A stretch of DNA of 54,899 nucleotides from an uncultured Pelagibacteraceae bacterium. Its GTDB lineage: Bacteria > Pseudomonadota > Alphaproteobacteria > Pelagibacterales > AG-422-B15. Shown piece after piece: positions 10,937 to 23,028 of the stretch; within the stretch, counting starts at the first letter, position 1, and each line of letters starts with the position of its first letter. The translations under genes and the position numbers were made by a program. The notes beneath the pieces are model-generated. The model worked only from the letters and a program-made list of their open reading frames with translations. It was not told the origin of the DNA and did no database searches. The stretch lies in contig CABZEU010000001.1 in the NCBI GenBank assembly GCA_902524795.1, positions 92,916-147,814 of the forward strand. The letters are read 5' to 3'.

Positions 10937-12472
10937 ATGGTTAGTGCAAATAAGATTGAAATTTTAAGAATAGCTGAGACAGTTGCTCAGGAAAAAATGA
11001 TTGATAAATCAATTGTAATTTCAGCATTAGAAGAAGCAATTGAAAAAGCTGCAAAAAGTAATTATGGCGAAGAAAATGAAGTTGTTGTTGAAATAAATCA
11101 AGAGAACGGTGATATATCTATTTCTAGAAAAATGTCAGTTGTTGAAGACGTAAAGAATAAATTTCTAGAAATTACTTTAAAATCAGCAAAAAAAATTAAC
11201 GGAGCTGCCCAGTTAGGTGATGTGTTACTTGATCCATTGCCAGCAATTGACTTTGGCAGAATTGGGGCCCAAGCAGCTAAGCAAGTAATTAATTCCAAAG
11301 TTCGAGAAGCAGAAAGAGAAAGACAATACAATGAATATAAAGATAGGGTTGGAGAAATAGTAAACGGAATTGTAAAAAGATCTGAATTTGGAAATATTGT
11401 ACTTGATTTAGGTAAAGCTGAAGGAGTTGTTAGAAAAGATCAAACTATACCAAGAGAGAATCTTAGAAATGGCGACAGAGTAAGAGCATATATTTATGAT
11501 GTAAGATCAGAATTAAAAGGTCCACAAATTTTTTTATCAAGATCCCACCCACAATTTATGGCGAAGCTATTTATGCAGGAAGTACCGGAAATTTATGATG
11601 GCATTATTTCTATTAAGAGTGTCGCAAGAGATCCAGGCAGTAGAGCTAAAATCGCAGTATATACTGAAGATGGCTCAATTGACCCAGTAGGAGCCTGTGT
11701 TGGAATGAGAGGTAGCAGAGTCCAAGCAGTGGTTAATGAATTACAAGGTGAAAAAATTGATATAATTAACTGGTCTGAAAATGTAGCTAATCTTGCAATT
11801 TCATCTCTTTCTCCTGCTGAAGTTCTTAAAGTAGTTTTAGATGAAGACCAAAATAAAATAGAGGTTGTAGTTTCTGAAGAACACTTAAGTCTTGCAATTG
11901 GAAGAAGGGGACAAAACGTTAAACTTGCAACTGAGCTGACAGGTTATGAAATAGATATTTTAACTGAAGATGAGGAATCATCAAAAAGACAAGAGGATTT
12001 TTCAACTAAAACAAATGTATTTATTGATTCACTGGATGTTGATGAAACTCTCGCGCAACTTTTAGTAAGTGAGGGATTTGGAAGTATTGAAGAGGTAATA
12101 GATGCTGAAGAAAGTGAACTTTTAGCAATTGAAGGGTTTGATGAAGAAATTGCAGCTGAATTAGTTGAGAGATCAAAGAAATATATGTCAGAGATGGACG
12201 AAAAAAATAATAAGAAACTTGAGGAGTATAAGGTTTCAAAAGATTTAATTGATTTCAGCTTTTTGTCTAAAGCCATGCTAGTAAAACTTGCTGAGAACAA
12301 TATAAAAACATTAGAAGACTTTGCAGGTCTTACCACTGATGATCTAATTGGGTATCTTGAAGATAGGAGTGATAAAAATTCTAGAGTTACTGGGTTATTT
12401 GAAGAATTCAATATTAATAAAGATGAAGGTGACCAATTAATTATGGAGGCAAGAAAAATATGGCTTGATTAG
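10937..12472 (+). CDS. nusA: Transcription termination/antitermination factor NusA
   Basis: NusA N-terminal domain, S1, KH motifs (GACVGMRGSRVQAVVNELQGEKIDI), C-terminal HhH/AR repeats. Confidence 0.97.
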   Translation: MVSANKIEILRIAETVAQEKMIDKSIVISALEEAIEKAAKSNYGEENEVVVEINQENGDISISRKMSVVEDVKNKFLEITLKSAKKINGAAQLGDVLLDPLPAIDFGRIGAQAAKQVINSKVREAERERQYNEYKDRVGEIVNGIVKRSEFGNIVLDLGKAEGVVRKDQTIPRENLRNGDRVRAYIYDVRSELKGPQIFLSRSHPQFMAKLFMQEVPEIYDGIISIKSVARDPGSRAKIAVYTEDGSIDPVGACVGMRGSRVQAVVNELQGEKIDIINWSENVANLAISSLSPAEVLKVVLDEDQNKIEVVVSEEHLSLAIGRRGQNVKLATELTGYEIDILTEDEESSKRQEDFSTKTNVFIDSLDVDETLAQLLVSEGFGSIEEVIDAEESELLAIEGFDEEIAAELVERSKKYMSEMDEKNNKKLEEYKVSKDLIDFSFLSKAMLVKLAENNIKTLEDFAGLTTDDLIGYLEDRSDKNSRVTGLFEEFNINKDEGDQLIMEARKIWLD

Positions 12473-12492
12473 TCATATATAATAGGGTTCTC

Positions 12493-14898
12493 ATGAATGA
12501 AAATAAAGAGATAAAAAAAGGAAAAAAAACTTTGAGCCTTAAGCTAGGTTCAAAACCTATCATCTCTAACAAAAGAGGGATTGAGGCAGGAAAGACGGTA
12601 ATTGTAGAAAAAAAAAGGTTTAAAAGAAATACTAATATAGATCAGAAGTCTGAGCAGTTATCTCACAATAAAAAAGAAGTTGCCAGTACACCTAAAGTAA
12701 CTGAAAAAACAACTACAGATAAGAAATCAAGATCCGGTGTAATTTTGAAACCACTTACGAAGGATGAACAAAAAAAGATTTTACAAGCTGATAGTAAAGA
12801 AGAAAAAAATGATGCTATTGACAAAATAAGAAAGCGCAATTTAGCTGAAGAGTCCACTTATAAAAAAGATACAAAATTTAAGGACAATTCAGAAACAAGT
12901 ATAGAATTTAAAGAAATTAAAAAAGACGCTGAGAAAAAGAGAGCAATCCAAGATAAAGAAATAGATTTTCAAGAAAAAAAGAAAGCTTCCAATACCTTCG
13001 GAAGAAAAAAGATCAGGGAGCGAAAAGTAACCATTGTTACTGCTTTGAGCGATGTTGATGAAAGAACCAGAAGTTTAGCTGCATATAAAAGAGCTAAGCA
13101 AAAGACGAAAAAAAGCCAATCAGATCAAGAACCCGCTAAAAAAATAGTAAGGGATGTTTATATTCCTGAGCATATAACAGTGAAAGAGCTTGCTAATAGA
13201 ATGACAGAAAAATCAGGAGATTTAATCAAATCACTGATGAAGATGGGAATGATGGCTACAATTAACGAGTCTCTTGATGCAGATACCGCTGAACTATTAG
13301 TAACTGAATTTGGACATAACTTTAAAAGAGAAAATATCGAGGAAATAGAAAAAGATTTAATTTCGAAGGATACAGAGGCAATAAAGGATGATCCAAGATC
13401 ACCCATTGTTACAATAATGGGCCATGTTGATCATGGAAAAACTTCTTTATTAGACAAAATACGGAATGCAAATGTTGTTTCGGGAGAGAGTGGTGGCATC
13501 ACTCAGCATATAGGCGCTTACGAAGTTGATCATAAAGGTAGCAAAATTACATTTATTGATACTCCTGGACATGCAGCATTTACAGATATGCGAGCAAGAG
13601 GTGCAAATGTAACCGATATTGTAATCTTAATTATTGCCGCTGATGATGGAGTAATGCCTCAGACAAAAGAAGCTATAGCTCATGCTAAATCGGCAAATGC
13701 CCCAATCATAGTTGCGATTAATAAGTGTGATAAAAAAGAGGCTCAACCTCAAAAAATTAAAGAACAATTATTATCAGAGGAATTAATAGTTGAGGACCTA
13801 TCTGGAGATATACAATGTATTGAAGTATCAGCGGAAACAGGACACAACCTTGACAAACTCCTTGATTCAATTGTTGTGCAGTCAGAAATATCAGAGCTAA
13901 AGACAAATAATAAAACTTTTGCTGAAGCTACTGTAATCGAGGCTAATGTTGATAAAGGTAGAGGTCCAATATGTAATATAATTATTACAAATGGAAAACT
14001 ATCCATTGGAGATATTGCTGTTGCAGGAAGTGAATACGGCAAGGTAAGAGCAATACTTAATGATAAGGGAAAAAATTTAAAAGAGGCAACTTCATCTATG
14101 CCTGTTCAGGTATTAGGTTTAAATAATCCTCCTGAGGCTGGAGACAGTTTTGTTACTGTTGAAAGTGATGATAAAGCAAGAGAACTTTGCGAGATAAGAA
14201 GCGATATTAAAATTAATAAAGCTCTACCAAAGAAGATTAAAAACTTAGATGGAGATAAAACATTTGGCTCACTAAATGGAAAAAAGGAAATATTAGAAGT
14301 TGTGGTGAAGTCTGATACACGAGGATCTTCAGAAGCTATAGTTCATCAAATTGAAGGTATTGATAGTGATAAGATAAATATAAAAGTGATTCATTCAGGA
14401 GTAGGATTTATAAATGAAAGTGATGTTGCCCTTGCATCAGCATCTAATGCGTTACTTATTTCATTCAATACGACCGCAACAAAAGAGGCAAAATCAAAAG
14501 CTAAGTTAAGTAACTTAAATATTCAAAATTTTAATATAATCTATGAACTTCTTGAATATGTCTCAGATTTTGCAAGTGGTAAACTTAAGCCTACTCTTCA
14601 AGAGAGTTTTATTGGTAAGGCCGAAGTTCTACAAATTTTCAAAGTTTCAAAAATAGGCTCAATTGCTGGTTGTATTGTCGTCGAAGGTTCAGTTAATAAA
14701 AATGCAAAGGTAAGAGTGATAAGAAATTCTGAAACTATATATAATGGCGATATTCTTAGTTTAAAACGGGAAAAAAATGAAGCAAATGAAGTTAAAGCTG
14801 GAACAGAATGTGGAATTAGTGTCAAAGAATTTAACGATTTCCAAATAGGAGACAACATAGAAGTATTTAGTGTTGAGGAAATAGCGCAGTCACTGTGA
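12493..14898 (+). CDS. infB: Translation initiation factor IF-2
   Basis: [40 protein letters not shown]. Confidence 0.98.
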   Translation: MNENKEIKKGKKTLSLKLGSKPIISNKRGIEAGKTVIVEKKRFKRNTNIDQKSEQLSHNKKEVASTPKVTEKTTTDKKSRSGVILKPLTKDEQKKILQADSKEEKNDAIDKIRKRNLAEESTYKKDTKFKDNSETSIEFKEIKKDAEKKRAIQDKEIDFQEKKKASNTFGRKKIRERKVTIVTALSDVDERTRSLAAYKRAKQKTKKSQSDQEPAKKIVRDVYIPEHITVKELANRMTEKSGDLIKSLMKMGMMATINESLDADTAELLVTEFGHNFKRENIEEIEKDLISKDTEAIKDDPRSPIVTIMGHVDHGKTSLLDKIRNANVVSGESGGITQHIGAYEVDHKGSKITFIDTPGHAAFTDMRARGANVTDIVILIIAADDGVMPQTKEAIAHAKSANAPIIVAINKCDKKEAQPQKIKEQLLSEELIVEDLSGDIQCIEVSAETGHNLDKLLDSIVVQSEISELKTNNKTFAEATVIEANVDKGRGPICNIIITNGKLSIGDIAVAGSEYGKVRAILNDKGKNLKEATSSMPVQVLGLNNPPEAGDSFVTVESDDKARELCEIRSDIKINKALPKKIKNLDGDKTFGSLNGKKEILEVVVKSDTRGSSEAIVHQIEGIDSDKINIKVIHSGVGFINESDVALASASNALLISFNTTATKEAKSKAKLSNLNIQNFNIIYELLEYVSDFASGKLKPTLQESFIGKAEVLQIFKVSKIGSIAGCIVVEGSVNKNAKVRVIRNSETIYNGDILSLKREKNEANEVKAGTECGISVKEFNDFQIGDNIEVFSVEEIAQSL

Positions 14899-15284
14899 TC
14901 CTAAAAAGAAAATACGAAACCACAGATAGATCCTTAAAAGTTTCTGAAATAATTAGAAAAGCAGTAAGCGAAGTTCTAGTGAGGAATGAGTTTCCAATCA
15001 ATCCATCATTCAATTTCCCCCTAAGCGTTGTTAATGTTGAAATGAATAAAGATTTAAAAATTGCATATGTATATGTATTAACTCATGAAGAAATAAAAAA
15101 GGAAGAAATTATAGAAAGATTACAGAGTTGTAAAAAATATATTTCTCAAGAGGTAAATAAGTTAGTGGATCTTAAATTTATTCCTAAGTTAGTATTTCGA
15201 AATGATGAGACAATTGATCAATTAAATAATATCAATACTCTTTTAAAATCTGATAAATTTAATAAAGATAGTAATGTAGTTTAA
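14895..15284 (+). CDS. rbfA: Ribosome-binding factor A
   Basis: GTG start overlapping infB stop (GTGA); RbfA KH-like fold motifs; synteny infB-rbfA-truB. Confidence 0.88.
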   Translation: MILKRKYETTDRSLKVSEIIRKAVSEVLVRNEFPINPSFNFPLSVVNVEMNKDLKIAYVYVLTHEEIKKEEIIERLQSCKKYISQEVNKLVDLKFIPKLVFRNDETIDQLNNINTLLKSDKFNKDSNVV

Positions 15285-15285
15285 G

Positions 15286-16161
15286 ATGAAAGATGGGTGG
15301 ATCTTTATAGATAAGCCTAAGGAGATCAGTTCATTTGAAGTTATTAGAAAACTTAGAAAGATTCTTAATATAAAAAAAATTGGTCATGCAGGAACGTTAG
15401 ATCCATTCGCAACTGGAGTACTGGCAGTGGCATTAGGTGAAGCAACGAAAAGTATATCATACTTTAATGCTAGCAAGTTCTATCAATTTCGAGTTTTATT
15501 TGGCATATCAAAAGATACTGATGACTCCACAGGTAAAACACTTCAGACCTCAGATACTATTCCATTAAAAAAAGAGATTGATGAATGCCTTAAACATTTC
15601 GTTGGTTTTCAGCAACAGGTTCCTCCCAAATATTCAGCGGTTAAAATAAATGGCAAAAGAGCTTACAAATTGGCAAGAGAAAATAAAACGTTTGAAATTA
15701 AACCTAAGGAGGTGAATATCTACAATCTCACATGCTTAGCCACACAAAAAAAAGAAGAATTCATATTTACAATGGAATGTTCTAGTGGAACTTATGTAAG
15801 ATCATTCGCTAGAGATTTAGGCAAAATGCTCAATACATTTGCTCACGTTTCTGAGCTAAGAAGGATCAAAATTGGAAAATTTGGTGAAAATAGTATTATT
15901 TTACTAGATAAATTAGCTGAATTAGTACATATTGGCGATCATTTTGTGATGATGCATTCAATCAAAGATGTACTGGACGACATCCCGGCAGTGCAACTAA
16001 ATAGTGATTTAAGCAAGAAATTTCAAAATGGACTAAGCTTTGATTTTTTTAATAAAGACACATTTGAAGATACTTTATTAATAACATCTAATGCAAAACT
16101 TTTAGGCATTGGCAAAGTTGTAGAGGGAAAAATAAAACCTGTAAGGGTTTTTAATTTGTAA
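15286..16161 (+). CDS. truB: tRNA pseudouridine(55) synthase
   Basis: GWIFIDKPKEISSFEV, KIGHAGTLDPFATGVLAVALGEATK, CSSGTYVRSFARDLG. Confidence 0.95.
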   Translation: MKDGWIFIDKPKEISSFEVIRKLRKILNIKKIGHAGTLDPFATGVLAVALGEATKSISYFNASKFYQFRVLFGISKDTDDSTGKTLQTSDTIPLKKEIDECLKHFVGFQQQVPPKYSAVKINGKRAYKLARENKTFEIKPKEVNIYNLTCLATQKKEEFIFTMECSSGTYVRSFARDLGKMLNTFAHVSELRRIKIGKFGENSIILLDKLAELVHIGDHFVMMHSIKDVLDDIPAVQLNSDLSKKFQNGLSFDFFNKDTFEDTLLITSNAKLLGIGKVVEGKIKPVRVFNL

Positions 16162-16172
16162 AAGGATAAGAG

Positions 16173-16442
16173 ATGTCGATAAAAAGTGAAAGCAAAAGTA
16201 AACTCATAAATGAGTACTCAAGATCAGAAAAAGATACGGGTTCTCCAGAAGTACAAATAGCGATTCTTACTGAGAGAATTATCAATCTAACGGGACATTT
16301 TCAATCTCATAAAAAAGACAACCATTCTAAAACAGGATTAATGAGGCTGATAAATCAAAGACGCAGTTTGTTAGCGTATTTAAAGAAGAGCAATAAAGAT
16401 TCTTATGAAAAGTTAATCGATAAATTAGGAATTAGAAAATAA
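16173..16442 (+). CDS. rpsO: 30S ribosomal protein S15
   Basis: [51 protein letters not shown]. Confidence 0.98.
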   Translation: MSIKSESKSKLINEYSRSEKDTGSPEVQIAILTERIINLTGHFQSHKKDNHSKTGLMRLINQRRSLLAYLKKSNKDSYEKLIDKLGIRK

Positions 16443-16472
16443 CAATGAACTATATTAAATTTAAAGGAATGA

Positions 16473-18548
16473 ATGTATATGAAGGATGTGATTTCAAGAG
16501 AAATGAACTGGGGCGACCAGAAACTAATAATAGAAACAGGCAAAGTAGCAAAACAAGCAACTGCATCAACAATTGTTAGCTATGGAGATACAGTTGTTAT
16601 GGCAAATGTCGTAGCAGCGAGAGAGCCCAAACCAGATTTAGATTTCTTTCCACTAACAGTAAGTTATCAGGAAAAATTCTATGCTGCTGGAAAAATTCCA
16701 GGTGGTTTTTTTAAGAGAGAGGGAAGGCCAACTGAGTTTGAAACCCTTACCTCAAGACTAATTGATCGTCCTATCAGGCCACTCTTTCCAGAAGGCTTTA
16801 AAAATGAAACTCAAGTTATATTAACTGTACTGTCGCATGATGGAGAAACCAACCCTGACATAGTTGCATTGATAGCAGCCTCTAGTGCATTAACGTTATC
16901 TGGAATCCCTTTTATGGGTCCTGTTGGTGGCTGTAGAGTGGGTTATGATGGATCGAATTATATATTGAATCCAAAAATAAACGATGATGGAGATCTTGAT
17001 CTTGTCGTTGCAGGTACTAGTGATGCTGTGCTAATGGTTGAGTCTGAAGCCAAACAGCTCTCAGAAGAAATAATGTTAGGGGCAGTAAAGTTTGGTCATG
17101 AGTCAATGCAAGATGTAATAAAAATCATAATTAATCTTGCCGAAGAGTGTGCCAATGATCCGTGGGATTTCAGTCATACAATAAATGAGTCATTATTAGA
17201 TGAAATTAAAAAAGCTTGTGAAGATAAAATTGCGAAAGGTTACTCAATTGTTGATAAGATGGAAAGACAAAACGCACTTTCAGAGATTAAGTCTAGTTTA
17301 GAAGATCAATATAAAGATAATGAGGAATATAGCATTAATGAAGTGATGGGATATTTTAAAAAAATTGAAAAAAATGTTGTAAGATCTCAAATATTAAATA
17401 ATCAATCTAGAATTGACGGCCGTAAGTTGGATGAAGTAAGAAATATCTCCTCGGAAGTATCATGGCTACCAAGAACACATGGATCTGCTTTGTTCACAAG
17501 AGGTGAGACACAGGCAATTGTTGTAGCAACATTAGGTTTTAGTGAAGATGAACAAAGAATTGAAGCCTTGCAAGGTTCATATAAAGAAAATTTCATGCTT
17601 CATTATAACTTTCCTCCATATTCAGTGGGTGAGGTAGGAAGACTAGGAGCAACAGGTAGACGTGAAATTGGCCATGGAAAACTTGCATGGAGGGCTCTAA
17701 AGGCAGTTTTACCCTCAAAAGATGATTTTGATTATACTATTAGATTAGTCTCAGATATTACTGAGTCAAACGGATCATCTTCTATGGCAACTGTGTGCGG
17801 CTCGTCTCTCGCGTTGATGGATGCAGGAGTTCCTATCAAAAACTCTGTTTCAGGAATAGCAATGGGATTAATTAAAGAAGGTGATGACTTCGCAGTTCTT
17901 TCAGATATTTTGGGAGATGAAGATCATCTTGGTGATATGGACTTTAAGGTAGCTGGAACCAAGGATGGCGTGACGTCTCTTCAAATGGACATTAAGATCA
18001 CAGGCATAACCTATGAAATTATGGAGAAAGCTCTTGATCAAGCTAAAGGTGGGAGAGACTATATTCTTAATGAAATGAATAAAGAACTTTCAGAAGCTAG
18101 AACAGAATTAGGCCCATATACCCCTCGTAGTGAGACAATAAAAGTTAAAAGAGACAATATTGGGGAAATAATTGGTAAAGGTGGTTCTACAATCAAAGAT
18201 ATTATAGAAAAGTCTGGTGCGAAAATTGATATAAGTGATAACGGCAATGTAAAAATTGCTGGAACTAATAACGAAAGCATTGAGGCAGCTAAAGAATTAA
18301 TTAATTCTATAATTGAAGAGCCAGAAGTGGGACAGGTTTATGAAGGTAAAGTTGTTAAGATTATGGAATTTGGTGCGTTTGTTAACTTCTTTGGAAAAAG
18401 AGACGGCCTTGTTCACATTTCTCAACTCTCAAAAGAAAGAGTTGAAAAAGTTACTGACGTAGTAAATGAAGGTGATATAGTCAAGGTAAAGGTTCTTGGT
18501 TTTGATAAGGGTAAAGTTAAGTTATCAATTAAGGATACTGAAGAATAA
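16473..18548 (+). CDS. pnp: Polyribonucleotide nucleotidyltransferase
   Basis: RNase PH repeats, KH ([21 protein letters not shown]) and S1 domains. Confidence 0.98.
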   Translation: MYMKDVISREMNWGDQKLIIETGKVAKQATASTIVSYGDTVVMANVVAAREPKPDLDFFPLTVSYQEKFYAAGKIPGGFFKREGRPTEFETLTSRLIDRPIRPLFPEGFKNETQVILTVLSHDGETNPDIVALIAASSALTLSGIPFMGPVGGCRVGYDGSNYILNPKINDDGDLDLVVAGTSDAVLMVESEAKQLSEEIMLGAVKFGHESMQDVIKIIINLAEECANDPWDFSHTINESLLDEIKKACEDKIAKGYSIVDKMERQNALSEIKSSLEDQYKDNEEYSINEVMGYFKKIEKNVVRSQILNNQSRIDGRKLDEVRNISSEVSWLPRTHGSALFTRGETQAIVVATLGFSEDEQRIEALQGSYKENFMLHYNFPPYSVGEVGRLGATGRREIGHGKLAWRALKAVLPSKDDFDYTIRLVSDITESNGSSSMATVCGSSLALMDAGVPIKNSVSGIAMGLIKEGDDFAVLSDILGDEDHLGDMDFKVAGTKDGVTSLQMDIKITGITYEIMEKALDQAKGGRDYILNEMNKELSEARTELGPYTPRSETIKVKRDNIGEIIGKGGSTIKDIIEKSGAKIDISDNGNVKIAGTNNESIEAAKELINSIIEEPEVGQVYEGKVVKIMEFGAFVNFFGKRDGLVHISQLSKERVEKVTDVVNEGDIVKVKVLGFDKGKVKLSIKDTEE

Positions 18549-18563
18549 TTTTTAAAATTTGAA

Positions 18564-20015
18564 ATGATCCAAATAGATACTTCTGAAGATAAACTTCATG
18601 AAGAATGCGGTGTGTTTGGTATATTCGGAAGCCCAGACGCATCAACTTTAACAGCTCTAGGATTGCATGCACTACAGCATAGAGGACAAGAGGGTGCTGG
18701 AATAGTAACTTTTGACGGTGAAAAATTTCACGGCGTTAGAAGACCTGGGCTAGTTGGTGATCACTTTAATAAAACAAAAGTTATAGATAGGCTCTTGGGT
18801 AGCAACGCTATAGGCCATGTAAGATATTCTACAACTGGAAACTCAATACTAAAAAATATCCAGCCATTATATGCAGACCTATCATCAGGTGGATTTGCAT
18901 GTGCGCACAACGGAAATTTAACAAATGCATCAATTTTGAGGGACTCCCTTGTTAAAGAAGGTGCTATATTTCAATCAACATCTGATACTGAAACAATTCT
19001 TCAGCTAGTAGCCAAATCAAACAGAAAACAAACAGTAGATAAATTAATAGATGCTTTATTTAAAATTCAAGGAGCTTATTCACTAGTAATATTAACGAAT
19101 AAGAAATTGATTGGGGTAAGGGATCCTTATGGTATTCGTCCTCTTGTTCTTGGTGACTTAAATGGAGCACCTGTGCTTACTTCAGAAACTTGTGCGCTAG
19201 ATATTATTGGCGCTAAATATGTCAGAGATGTTGAGCATGGTGAAATAATTATTATATCTGAAGATGGCATGGAAAGTATAAAGCCATTCCCTAAAGTACA
19301 AGAAAGACCATGTATTTTTGAGAGAATTTATTTTTCAAGACCTGATAGTTTAGTAGGGGGTAAAACAGTTTATACTTATAGAAAAAATCTAGGGCAAGAG
19401 CTTGCAAAAGAAAACAATTTTGATGCTGATGTCATTATTCCAGTACCTGATTCTGGTGTACCGGCAGCACTAGGATACTCTCAGGAATCTAAAATCCCAT
19501 TTGAATTAGGTATTATAAGGAATCATTATGTAGGTCGTACATTTATTGAGCCATCACAATCTATTAGACAATTTGGAGTAAAGTTAAAACATAATGCAAA
19601 TTCTTCTTATATAAAAAATAAGAAAGTTGTTCTGATTGATGACTCAATAGTAAGAGGCACGACAGCAAAAAAAATTATTAAGATGGTATATGACGCTGGA
19701 GCGAAAGAAGTGCACCTTGGAATTGCTTGCCCACCTATTAAGCATCCAGATTTTTATGGAATTGATACACCAGATTACAATGAGCTAATAGCTTCAAAAT
19801 CCTCGTTAGAAGAAATCAATGACATCATTGGATCAAAATCAATATTTTTTCTTTCTTTAGAAGGTACATATAAAGCGATGGGTTATGAAAAAAGAGATAA
19901 TGAAACACCCCAATTTACTGATCATTGTTTTACAGGTGACTATCCAACGAGTCTTTTAGATAGAGAACAAGGTACAGTATCAAAACAATTTTCGCTTTTG
20001 TCTGAGAAGAATTAA
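18564..20015 (+). CDS. purF: Amidophosphoribosyltransferase
   Basis: EECGVFGIFG...GLHALQHRGQEGAGI, VVLIDDSIVRGTTAKKI. Confidence 0.97.
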   Translation: MIQIDTSEDKLHEECGVFGIFGSPDASTLTALGLHALQHRGQEGAGIVTFDGEKFHGVRRPGLVGDHFNKTKVIDRLLGSNAIGHVRYSTTGNSILKNIQPLYADLSSGGFACAHNGNLTNASILRDSLVKEGAIFQSTSDTETILQLVAKSNRKQTVDKLIDALFKIQGAYSLVILTNKKLIGVRDPYGIRPLVLGDLNGAPVLTSETCALDIIGAKYVRDVEHGEIIIISEDGMESIKPFPKVQERPCIFERIYFSRPDSLVGGKTVYTYRKNLGQELAKENNFDADVIIPVPDSGVPAALGYSQESKIPFELGIIRNHYVGRTFIEPSQSIRQFGVKLKHNANSSYIKNKKVVLIDDSIVRGTTAKKIIKMVYDAGAKEVHLGIACPPIKHPDFYGIDTPDYNELIASKSSLEEINDIIGSKSIFFLSLEGTYKAMGYEKRDNETPQFTDHCFTGDYPTSLLDREQGTVSKQFSLLSEKN

Positions 20016-20791
20016 ATTTCTTTTGGAACTCCCACCTTATTATATCCGCAATCAACATAATGAACTTCTCCTGTAACCCCTGAAGACATATCGCTAAGTA
20101 AATACAGGCCTGATTTACCAACATCTTCGAGGTTAATATTTCTATTCATAAGAGAATTTTTCTCAGACCATTTCATCATATCTTTACCACCTGATATTCC
20201 AGCCATTGCAAGAGTTTTCATTGGGCCCGCTGAGAGAGCATTAACTCTTATATTTGATGGCCCCAGATCAGCCGCTAAATATCTTACACTTGACTCCAAA
20301 GCAGCTTTTGCAACTCCCATAACATTGTAATTTCTAATATATTTTTGGGAGCCGTCATAGGTTAAGGTAACCATTGAACCTCCATTTTTCATAAGTTTTT
20401 CTGCCTCATGAGCAATTTCAGTAAAAGAAAAACATGAAATCAACATAGTGTTTGAAAAGTTTTCTCTAGAGGTATTTAGATACTTACCCTTTAACTCGTC
20501 TTTATTTGAAAAAGCAATAGAGTGTAAAATAAAATCTATAGTTCCCCATCTTTCTTCAATGAGTTTAAAAGAGTCTTTTATAGAACCATCTTTTAAGACA
20601 TCACACTCAATTAAAAAATCGTTATTGATCGATTCTGCTAACGGCTTTACCCTTCTTTCTAAAGATTCTCCTTGGTAAGTAAAACATAGTTCAGCTCCCT
20701 CATTAGCAAGTTGTTTTGATATTCCCCAAGCGATCGAATGGTCGTTTGCAACTCCCATTATAATCCCTTTTTTACCACTTAGTGACTTCAT
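20012..20791 (-). CDS. fabI: Enoyl-ACP reductase (NADH)
   Basis: GKKGIIMGVANDHSIAWGI, SVRYLAADLGPSNIRVNALSAGPMKTLA. Confidence 0.96.
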   Translation of the reverse strand: MKSLSGKKGIIMGVANDHSIAWGISKQLANEGAELCFTYQGESLERRVKPLAESINNDFLIECDVLKDGSIKDSFKLIEERWGTIDFILHSIAFSNKDELKGKYLNTSRENFSNTMLISCFSFTEIAHEAEKLMKNGGSMVTLTYDGSQKYIRNYNVMGVAKAALESSVRYLAADLGPSNIRVNALSAGPMKTLAMAGISGGKDMMKWSEKNSLMNRNINLEDVGKSGLYLLSDMSSGVTGEVHYVDCGYNKVGVPKEI

Positions 20792-21999
20792 TACTCATAC
20801 CTCCTGAAAACTAAAGAAGCGTTTGTTCCACCAAAACCAAAACTATTACTCATTGCTGTATTAATTTTTTCATCGATTCGAGAAGTCAATATATTCATTC
20901 CATTGGCATCTTCATCTAATTCTTCAATATTTGCTGACTCTGATAAAAAATTGTTATTCATCATAAGTAAAGTATAAATTGACTCATGTACTCCAGCAGC
21001 TCCTAGTGAATGTCCACTTAAAGACTTAGTCGAGCTTATAAAGGGAATTTCGCCTTTAAAAACTTCTTTAATAGCTTTCAATTCTGCTTTATCACCCACA
21101 GGAGTTGAGGTTCCATGCGCGTTTATATAGTCAACTTTTTCTATATCTTTAGTTGCCATAAGCATGCACCTTGTCGCACCTTCTCCAGAAGGTTGAACCA
21201 TATCATAGCCATCTGAAGTTGCTCCATAGCCAACGATTTCAGCGTATATTTTTGCATTTCTTTTTATTGCAGTTTCCAGCTCTTCAAGAACAATCACACC
21301 TCCTCCACCAGCAATTACAAAACCATCTCTTTGAGAGTCAAAAGCCCTTGAAGCTTTAGTTGGATCTTCATTATATTTTGACGAAAGAGCTGGCATTGCG
21401 TCAAATAAAGCAGATAAAGTCCAGTCAAGTTCTTCACCGCCACCCGCAAAAATTCTATCTTGCTTACCTAATTGAATAAGCTCATATGCATTACCTATGC
21501 AGTGTGCGCTTGTTGAACAAGCGGAACTGATAGAATAGTTAACTCCTTTAATCTTAAAGTATGTCGATAATGTTGCGGAGTTTGTACTGCACATAACTTT
21601 GGGAACACTAGTGGGTCCAATTTTTTTTGGGCCTTTTTCCCTTGTAATATCAAACGCTCTTAATAAACTTTTAGTTGACGGGCCGCCAGACCCCATGATC
21701 AACCCTGTTTGGTTATTAGAAATTTCATCTTCACTTAAATTTGAGTCACTTATAGCTTCATTCATTGCTAAATAATTATAGCTTGCTCCATCACCCATGA
21801 ACCTCAAGAATTTTCTTTCGATTGAGTCTTCTAAATTTAAATTGATTTGCCCACTAACCTGACTTCTAAATCCCATATCTTTTTGAGACTCGTCAAACGC
21901 GATACCAGATTTAGTATTAAAAAGCGAATCATTCACTTCACTTTTATTATTTCCTAAAGATGAGACTATTCCTATTCCTGTAACTACAACTCTTCTCAT
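20791..21999 (-). CDS. fabB: 3-oxoacyl-ACP synthase I (FabB-type)
   Basis: [16 protein letters not shown] active-site Cys, [26 protein letters not shown]; linked to fabA. Confidence 0.93.
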   Translation of the reverse strand: MRRVVVTGIGIVSSLGNNKSEVNDSLFNTKSGIAFDESQKDMGFRSQVSGQINLNLEDSIERKFLRFMGDGASYNYLAMNEAISDSNLSEDEISNNQTGLIMGSGGPSTKSLLRAFDITREKGPKKIGPTSVPKVMCSTNSATLSTYFKIKGVNYSISSACSTSAHCIGNAYELIQLGKQDRIFAGGGEELDWTLSALFDAMPALSSKYNEDPTKASRAFDSQRDGFVIAGGGGVIVLEELETAIKRNAKIYAEIVGYGATSDGYDMVQPSGEGATRCMLMATKDIEKVDYINAHGTSTPVGDKAELKAIKEVFKGEIPFISSTKSLSGHSLGAAGVHESIYTLLMMNNNFLSESANIEELDEDANGMNILTSRIDEKINTAMSNSFGFGGTNASLVFRRYE

Positions 22000-22499
22000 T
22001 GTTTGATTAGACCAACTTTGAGCCCCTCTGCTGTATATATTTCTTTACCATCCACTAAAACAGAACCATCGCCAACACCAACAATGACCCCTCTTTTTAT
22101 TATTTTCTTCATATTAATCTTATACTCAACAAGCTTAGATTCTTTTAATATTTCTCCACCAAATTTTACGCTTGAAGAGCCTAAAGCCCTGCCTCGTCCA
22201 GGGTTACCTATCCAACCTAAATAAAAACCTACGAGTTGCCACATTGCATCTAATCCCAAGCATCCAGGCATCACAGGGTCCATTTCAAAATGACAATCAA
22301 AAAACCAAAGATCTGGACTAATATCTAACTCAGCGAGTATTTCACCCTTTTCGTATTTCCCACTGTCATCTGTGATTTTGGTAATGCGGTCAAACATTAA
22401 CATTGGTGGTAAGGGAAGCCTTGCATTGCCAATACCAAACATGGTTCCATGAGCGCATTCCAGTAATTCTTCTTTTGTAAAACTTGATTTTTTTTCCAC
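21996..22499 (-). CDS. fabA: 3-hydroxydecanoyl-ACP dehydratase/isomerase
   Basis: [40 protein letters not shown]. Confidence 0.96.
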   Translation of the reverse strand: MEKKSSFTKEELLECAHGTMFGIGNARLPLPPMLMFDRITKITDDSGKYEKGEILAELDISPDLWFFDCHFEMDPVMPGCLGLDAMWQLVGFYLGWIGNPGRGRALGSSSVKFGGEILKESKLVEYKINMKKIIKRGVIVGVGDGSVLVDGKEIYTAEGLKVGLIKQ

Positions 22500-22541
22500 T
22501 AAGGTTATTTATCTCATTGTTTTATATGAAGTTTAATTAGA

Positions 22542-22571
22542 TTAATGTATTATTATTGTAAAATACATTAA
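22542..22571. promoter_or_regulatory. Perfect inverted repeat TTAATGTATT-N10-AATACATTAA between divergent fabA and irr
   Basis: 10-bp perfect arms (22542-22551 / 22562-22571) in the divergent intergenic region. Confidence 0.6.
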
Positions 22572-22592
22572 ATTTTAATAAATAGTAAAATT

Positions 22593-22985
22593 ATGAATGA
22601 TATTAAGCAGTTTTTAAGATCTAATTCTTTGAGGCCAACAAAGCAAAGAATAGTTATAGCAGGCTACTTATTTGATGGTACTGATAAGCATATAACTGCT
22701 GAAAGCTTATCTACGGAGCTTACAAAAAGAAAGCATATAATATCACTCGCTACAATATATAATACACTTCATGATTTTTACGAAAACGGACTTTTGAAAA
22801 AACTTATTCTCAGTTCTGATAGGGTTTATTTTGATACCAATACGGATGATCATCATCATTTCTATTCAGAAAAAGATCAATTTCTAATTGATATTAATAA
22901 GAACATAAAAGTAAATGGTCTGCCTAAGACACCAAAAAATAAAAAAATTAATAAGATTGAGGTTATTGTACACCTCGATAAGTAA
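22593..22985 (+). CDS. irr: Irr-type Fur-family iron response regulator
   Basis: RPTKQRIVIAGYLF, ISLATIYNTLHDFYENGLLKK, histidine-rich TDDHHHFYSE; divergent from fabA as in other Alphaproteobacteria. Confidence 0.88.
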   Translation: MNDIKQFLRSNSLRPTKQRIVIAGYLFDGTDKHITAESLSTELTKRKHIISLATIYNTLHDFYENGLLKKLILSSDRVYFDTNTDDHHHFYSEKDQFLIDINKNIKVNGLPKTPKNKKINKIEVIVHLDK

Positions 22986-23003
22986 TTGATAATAGTTATC
23001 AAT
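22985..23003. promoter_or_regulatory. Fur-box-like palindrome ATTGATAATAGTTATCAAT
   Basis: 8-3-8 perfect inverted repeat; core TGATAATAGTTATCA differs by one base from the classical Fur core TGATAATNATTATCA. Confidence 0.5.
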
Positions 23004-23008
23004 ATCAG

Positions 23009-23025
23009 TTTAGAATGATTCTAAA
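23009..23025. promoter_or_regulatory. Irr-box/ICE-like palindrome TTTAGAATGATTCTAAA
   Basis: 7-3-7 perfect inverted repeat matching the general TTTAGAA-N3-TTCTAAA form of alphaproteobacterial Irr sites; directly upstream of a TTGACA. Confidence 0.7.
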
Positions 23026-23028
23026 GTG

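Noticed and set aside
22985-23003. ATTGATAATAGTTATCAAT as an irr transcription terminator
   Set aside because: Stem is AT-rich and not followed by a T run; Fur-like operator is a better explanation, though not proven.
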